64,000 nt of DNA from Litoditis marina (Eukaryota; Nematoda; Chromadorea; Rhabditida; Rhabditidae), in NCBI GenBank assembly GCA_964036275.1, contig OZ038437.1, forward strand, positions 16,958,090 to 17,022,089, read 5' to 3'. A program made the translations under genes and the position numbers. Below are positions 59,756 to 64,000 of this stretch, piece by piece (position 1 is the first letter of the stretch; each line of letters opens with the position of its first letter). The notes under the pieces are model-generated. The model did not search any database. It was not told the DNA's origin and worked only from the letters and a program-made list of their open reading frames with translations.

Positions 59756-61380
59756 TTTAACTCTTTCAAATGTAATTTTCGAAAAGGTTGACATTTTGGC
59801 CCATGTTCAAGTTTGCGACGCCATGGCGTCGCAAAAAATCACGTTTTTCCACGTGAAACGTCGGATGACTCCAAATTCGATTGAAATAGCTTCTAATCGT
59901 ATGTGAGCTGAACATTCAACTCTTTCAAACGTAATTTTCGAAAAGGTTGACATTTTGGCCCATGTTCAAGTTTGCGACGCCATGGCGTCGCAAAAAATCA
60001 CGTTTTTCCACGTGAAAAGGCGGATGACTCCAAATTCGATTGAAATAGCTCCTAATCGTATGTGAGCTGAATATTCAACTCTTTCGAATGTAATTTTCGA
60101 AAAGGTTGACATTTTGGCCCATGTTCAAGTTTGCGACGCCATGGCGTCGCAAAAAATCACGTTTTCCCACGTGAAAAGTCGGATGTCTCCAAATTTAATT
60201 GAAATAGCTTCTAATCGTATGTGAGCTGAGCATTCAACTCTTTCAAACGTAATTTTCGAAAAGGTTGACATTTTGTCCCATGTTCAAGTTTGCGACGCCA
60301 TGGCGTCGCAAAAAATCACGTTTTTCCACGTGAAAAGTAGGACGACTCCAAATTCGATTGAAATAGCTTCTAACCGTATGTGAGCTGAATATTCAACTCT
60401 TTCAAATGTAATTTTCGAAAAGGTTGACATTTTGGCCCATGTTCAAGTTTGCGACGCCATGGCGTCGCAAAAAATCACGTTTTTCCACGTGAAAAGTCGG
60501 ATGACTCCAAATTCGATTGAATGAGCTTCCAATCGTATATAAGCTGAACATTTAACTCTTTCAAATGTAATTTTCGAAAAGGTTGACATTTTGGCCCATG
60601 TTCAAGTTTGCGACGCCATGGCGTCGCAAAAAATCACGTTTTTCCACGTGAAAAGTCGGATGACTCCAAATTTAATTGAAATAGCTTCTAATCGTATGTG
60701 AGCTGAACAATCAACTCTTTCAAACGTAATTTTCGAAAAGGTTGACATTTTGGCCCATGTTCAAGTTTGCGACGCCATGGCGTCGCAAAAAATCACGTTT
60801 TTCCACGTGAAAAGTCGGATGACTCCAAATTCGATTGAAATAGCTTCTAACCGTATGTGAGCTGAATATTCAACTCTTTCAAATGTAATTTTCGAAAAGG
60901 TTGACATTTTGGCCCATGTTCAAGTTTGCGACGCCATGGCGTCGCAAAAAATCACGTTTTCCCACGTGAAAAGTCGGATGACTCCAAATTTAATTGAAAT
61001 AGCTTCTAATCGTATGTGAGCTGAGCATTCAACTCTTTCAAACGTAATTTTCGAAAAGGTTGACATTTTGGCCCATGTTCAAGTTTGCGACGCCATGGCG
61101 TCGCAAAAAATCACGTTTTTCCACGTGAAAAGTCGGATGACTCCAAATTCGATTGAAATAGCTTCTAATCGTATGTGAGCTGGATATTCAACTCTTTCAA
61201 ATGTAATTTTCGAAAAGGTTGACATTTTGGCCCATGTTCAAGTTTGCGACGCCATGGCGTCGCAAAAAATCACGTTTTCCCACGTGAAAAGTCGGATGTC
61301 TCCAAATTTAATTGAAATAGCTTCTAATCGTATGTGAGCTGAGCATTCAACTCTTTCAAACGTAATTTTCGAAAAGGTTG
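59756..61380. repeat. Mixed N, T, R, L, Q, G monomers
   Basis: About ten monomers related to the 5-mer set (GGATGTCTCC at 60181 and 61296, TTTTGTCCC at 60272). Private changes are GTGAAACGTCGG (59855), CTCCTAATCG (60049), GTAGGACGACTCC (60337) and GAATGAGC (60528). No gene is seen. Confidence 0.85.
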
Positions 61381-62060
61381 AAATTTTGTCCCATGTTCAA
61401 GTTTGCGACGCCATGGCGTCGCAAAAAATCACGTTTTTCCACGTGAAAAGTCGGATGACTCCAAATTTAATTGAAATAGCTTCTAATCGTATGTGAGCTG
61501 AACAATCAACTCTTTCAAACGTAATTTTCGAAAAGGTTGAAATTTTGTCCCATGTTCAAGTTTGCGACGCCATGGCGTCGCAAAAAATCACGTTTTTCCA
61601 CGTGAAAAGTCGGATGACTCCAAATTTAATTGAAATAGCTTCTAATCGTATGTGAGCTGAACAATCAACTCTTTCAAACGTAATTTTCGAAAAGGTTGAC
61701 ATTTTGTCCCATGTTCAAGTTTGCGACGCCATGGCGTCGCAAAAAATCACGTTTTTCCACGTGAAAAGTCGGATGACTCCAAATTTAATTGAAATAGCTT
61801 CTAATCGTATGTGAGCTGAACAATCAACTCTTTCAAACGTAATTTTCGAAAAGGTTGACATTTTGGCCCATGTTCAAGTTTGCGACGCCATGGCGTCGCA
61901 AAAAATCACGTTTTTCCACGTGAAAAGTCGGATGACTCCAAATTTAATTGAAATAGCTTCTAATCGTATGTGAGCTGAACAATCAACTCTTTCAAACGTA
62001 ATTTTCGAAAAGGTTGACATTTTGGCCCATGTTCAAGTTTGCGACGCCATGGCGTCGCAA
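61381..62060. repeat. Amplified single monomer (TTAATTG / Q), four in a row
   Basis: Four adjacent units with AAATTTAATTG and GAACAATC start near 61464, 61623, 61782 and 61941, differing mainly in whether the tail reads GAAATTTTGTCCC, GACATTTTGTCCC or GACATTTTGGCCC. This is a local one-monomer amplification with a graded tail. Confidence 0.87.
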
Positions 62061-62326
62061 AAATCACGTTTTTCCACGTGAAAAGTAGGATGACTCCAAA
62101 TTCGATTGAAATAGCTTCTAATCGTATGTGAGCTGAACATTCAACTCTTTCAAACGTAATTTTTGAAAAGGTTGACATTTTGGCCCATGTTCAAGTTTGC
62201 GACGCCATGGCGTCGCAAAAAATCACGTTTTTCCACTTGAAAAGTCGGATGACTCCAAATTCGATTGAAATAGCTTCCGATCGTATGTGAGCTGAACATT
62301 CAACTCTTTCAAACGTAATTTTTGAA
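62061..62326. repeat. N and CGAT monomers with A5 variant
   Basis: One unit has A5 (GCAAAAATCACG at 62056) and GTAGG, making it one base short. The next has CACTTG in place of CACGTG (62234). They bridge the Q run and the last duplicated block. No gene is seen. Confidence 0.85.
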
Positions 62327-63852
62327 AAGGTTGACATTTTGGCCCATGTTCAAGTTTGCGACGCCATGGCGTCGCAAAAAATCACGTTTTTCCACGTGAA
62401 AAGTCGGATGACTCCAAATTCGATTGAAATAGCTTCCGATCGTATGTGAGCTGAACATTCAACTCTTTCAAACGTAGTTTTCGAAAAGGTTGACATTTTG
62501 GCCCATGTTCAAGTTTGCGACGCCATGGCGTCGCAAAAAATCACGTTTTTCCACGTGAGAAGGCGGATGACTCCAAATTCGATTGAAATAGCTTCTAATC
62601 GTATGTGAGCTGAATATTCAACTCTTTCGAATGTAATTTTCGAAAAGGTTGACATTTTGGCCCATGTTCAAGTTTGCGACGCCATGGCGTCGCAAAAAAT
62701 CACGTTTTTCCACGTGAAAAGTCGGATGACTCCAAATTCGATTGAAATAGCTTATAATCGTATGTGAGCTGAACATCCAACTCTTTCAAACGTAATTTTT
62801 GAAAAGGTTGACATTTCGGCCCATGTTCAAGTTTGCGACGCCATGGCGTCGCAAAAAATCACGTTTTTCCACGTGAAAAGTCGGATGACTCCAAATTCGA
62901 TTGAAATAGCTTATAGTCGTATGTGAGCTGAACATCCAACTCTTTCAAACGTAATTTTTGAAAAGGTTGACATTTTGGCCCATGTTCAAGTTTGCGACGC
63001 CATGGCGTCGCAAAAAATCACGTTTTTCCACGTGAAAAGTCGGATGACTCCAAATTCGACTGAAATAGCTTCTAACCGTATGTGAGCTGAATATTCAACT
63101 CTTTCAAATGTAATTTTCGAAAAGGTTGACATTTTGGCCCATGTTCAAGTTTGCGACGCCATGGCGTCGCAAAAAATCACGTTTTTCCACGTGAAAAGTC
63201 GGATGACTCCAAATTCGATTGAAATAGCTTCCAATCGTATATAAGCTGAACATTTGACTCTTTCAAATGTAATTTTTGAAAAGGTTGACATTTTGGCCCA
63301 TGTTCAAGTTTGCGACGCCATGGCGTCGCAAAAAATCACGTTTTTACACGTGAAAAGTCGGATGACTTCAAATTCGACTGAAATAGCTTCTAACCGTATG
63401 TGAGCTGAATATTCAACTCTTTCGAATGTAATTTTCGAAAAGGTTGACATTTCGGCCCATGTTCAAATTTACGACGCCATGGCGTCGCAAAAAATCACGT
63501 TTTCCCACGTGAAAAGTCGGATGTCTCCAAATTTAATTGAAATAGCTTCTAATCGTATGTGAGCTGAGCATTCAACTCTTTCAAACGTAATTTTCGAAAA
63601 CGTTGACATTTTGTCCCATGTTCAAGTTTGCGACGCCATGGCGTCGCAAAAAATCACGTTTTTCCACGTGAAAAGTAGGATGACTCCAAATTCGATTGAA
63701 ATAGCTTCTAACCGTATGTGAGCTGAATATTCAACTCTTTCAAATGTAATTTTCGAAAAGGTTGACATTTTGGCCCATGTTCAAGTTTGCGACGCCATGG
63801 CGTCGCAAAAAATCACGTTTTTCCACGTGAAAAGTCGGATGACTCCAAATTC
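62327..63852. repeat. Dispersed duplication, offset 5087, copy 2
   Basis: Partner of 57240-58765, with the same monomer order and rare marks. It ends at an L/T hybrid unit near 63853-63910. Confidence 0.88.
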
Positions 63853-64000
63853 GATTGAAATAGCTTCCAATCGTATATAAGCTGAATATTCAACTCTTTC
63901 GAATGTAATTTTCGAAAAGGTTGACATTTCGGCCCATGTTCAAATTTACGACGCCATGGCGTCGCAAAAAATCACGTTTTCCCACGTGAAAAGTCGGATG
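63853..64000. repeat. Hybrid L/T monomer and truncated last unit
   Basis: The unit starts as an L type (CAATCGTATATAAGC) but continues as a T type with TTTCGAATG and ACATTTCGG, as found in the unit two places after an L in the 5-mer. The join deletes about two monomers relative to 58141-58380. The array runs off the window at GTCGGATG. Confidence 0.82.

Larger units (their letters stand above)
1..64000. repeat. 159-bp satellite array filling the window
   Basis: Every stretch I read matches one 159-bp unit. CCATGG centres recur at 111, 270, 429 and 588 and continue at 159-bp steps with small indels to the end. All copies are in the same orientation, and no flanking DNA is reached at either edge: the first base is inside a monomer and the last is inside another. 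Length divided by period gives about 400 copies. The consensus is about 40% G+C. No transposon, telomere repeat or gene interrupts it. Long homogeneous arrays with nucleosome-sized units are usually centromeric or pericentromeric; that location is inferred, not seen. The family was not recognised. Confidence 0.98.

Noticed and set aside
1..64000. CRISPR array
   Set aside because: Repeats are 159 bp, contiguous and without unique spacers, and there are no cas genes.
1..64000. Known satellite family or named species
   Set aside because: The unit does not resemble the satellites I can recall well enough to compare, and without a database search a name would be a guess.
1..64000. Assembly artefact (collapsed or falsely expanded repeat)
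   Set aside because: Many private single-base marks and multi-layer duplications argue for a real array, though recent near-identical copies such as 549-3833 could still be mis-sized.

Overview
The whole window is one uninterrupted tandem satellite array. It has no protein gene, RNA gene, transposon, CRISPR array or unique DNA that I can support. The unit is 159 bp (64 G+C, about 40%), all copies lie head to tail in the same orientation, and there are roughly 400 of them, with length variants of about 152-160 bp, one of 192 bp and a few 240-bp rearranged units. Long homogeneous arrays of nucleosome-sized monomers with higher-order structure are typical of centromeric or pericentromeric (sometimes subtelomeric) heterochromatin in eukaryotes. 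I do not recognise the family and cannot name the organism. The general style would fit a plant or an invertebrate; the human alpha-satellite, Arabidopsis 178/180-bp, rice CentO and maize CentC units do not look like it, and no CENP-B box is visible.

Each monomer carries a strongly conserved 24-bp perfect palindrome (left arm TTTGCGACGCCA, centre CCATGG), a CACGTG hexamer 29 bp downstream centre to centre, and a 10-bp palindrome TTTTCGAAAA near the other end, plus weaker inverted repeats that together span about 117 of the 159 bp. A/T tracts beside the palindrome are spaced about 11 bp apart. CpG is over-represented (11 per consensus monomer, observed/expected about 1.7).

Monomers fall into linked haplotype families, named here by the bases after the GAGCT motif: N (GAACATTC), T (GAATATTC, usually with AATG), C (GAACATCC, with TTTTTG), G (GGATATTC), K (AAACATTC), R (GAGCATTC), Q (GAACAATC), L (GAACATTT after TATATAA), AA (GAACATAAAA) and B (GAAACAGCTTCCGATCG). 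Layout: 0.5-3.8 kb two copies of a 10-monomer 1583-bp unit; 5.2-8.7 kb a K/B dimer array with 636-bp tetramer order; 8.7-12.4 kb mixed; 12.4-15.2 kb a 1274-bp duplication with a local GGTTATTTT variant family; 16.1-18.7 kb two 1262-bp units; 19-21 kb 635-bp units; 21.1-25.8 kb duplicated into 26.2-32.5 kb with whole-monomer indels; 31.7-36 kb 5-mer and 12-mer (1908-bp) units; 35.7-40.4 kb 956-bp 6-mers; 40.9-54.9 kb a mosaic of dispersed duplications (offsets 4451, 5564-5725, 8426) and 795-bp 5-mers; 55.0 kb the only foreign-looking insertion (34 bp); 56.3-57.2 kb rearranged 240-bp units with a 22-bp micro-duplication; 57.2-64 kb duplicated 5-mers and a single-monomer amplification.

Nothing acts together here as genes would. 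The likely role, by inference only, is structural: a centromere or heterochromatin substrate that evolves by unequal exchange and conversion. Offsets were worked out by hand from diagnostic bases; block ends are good to about one monomer, and identity percentages were not computed.
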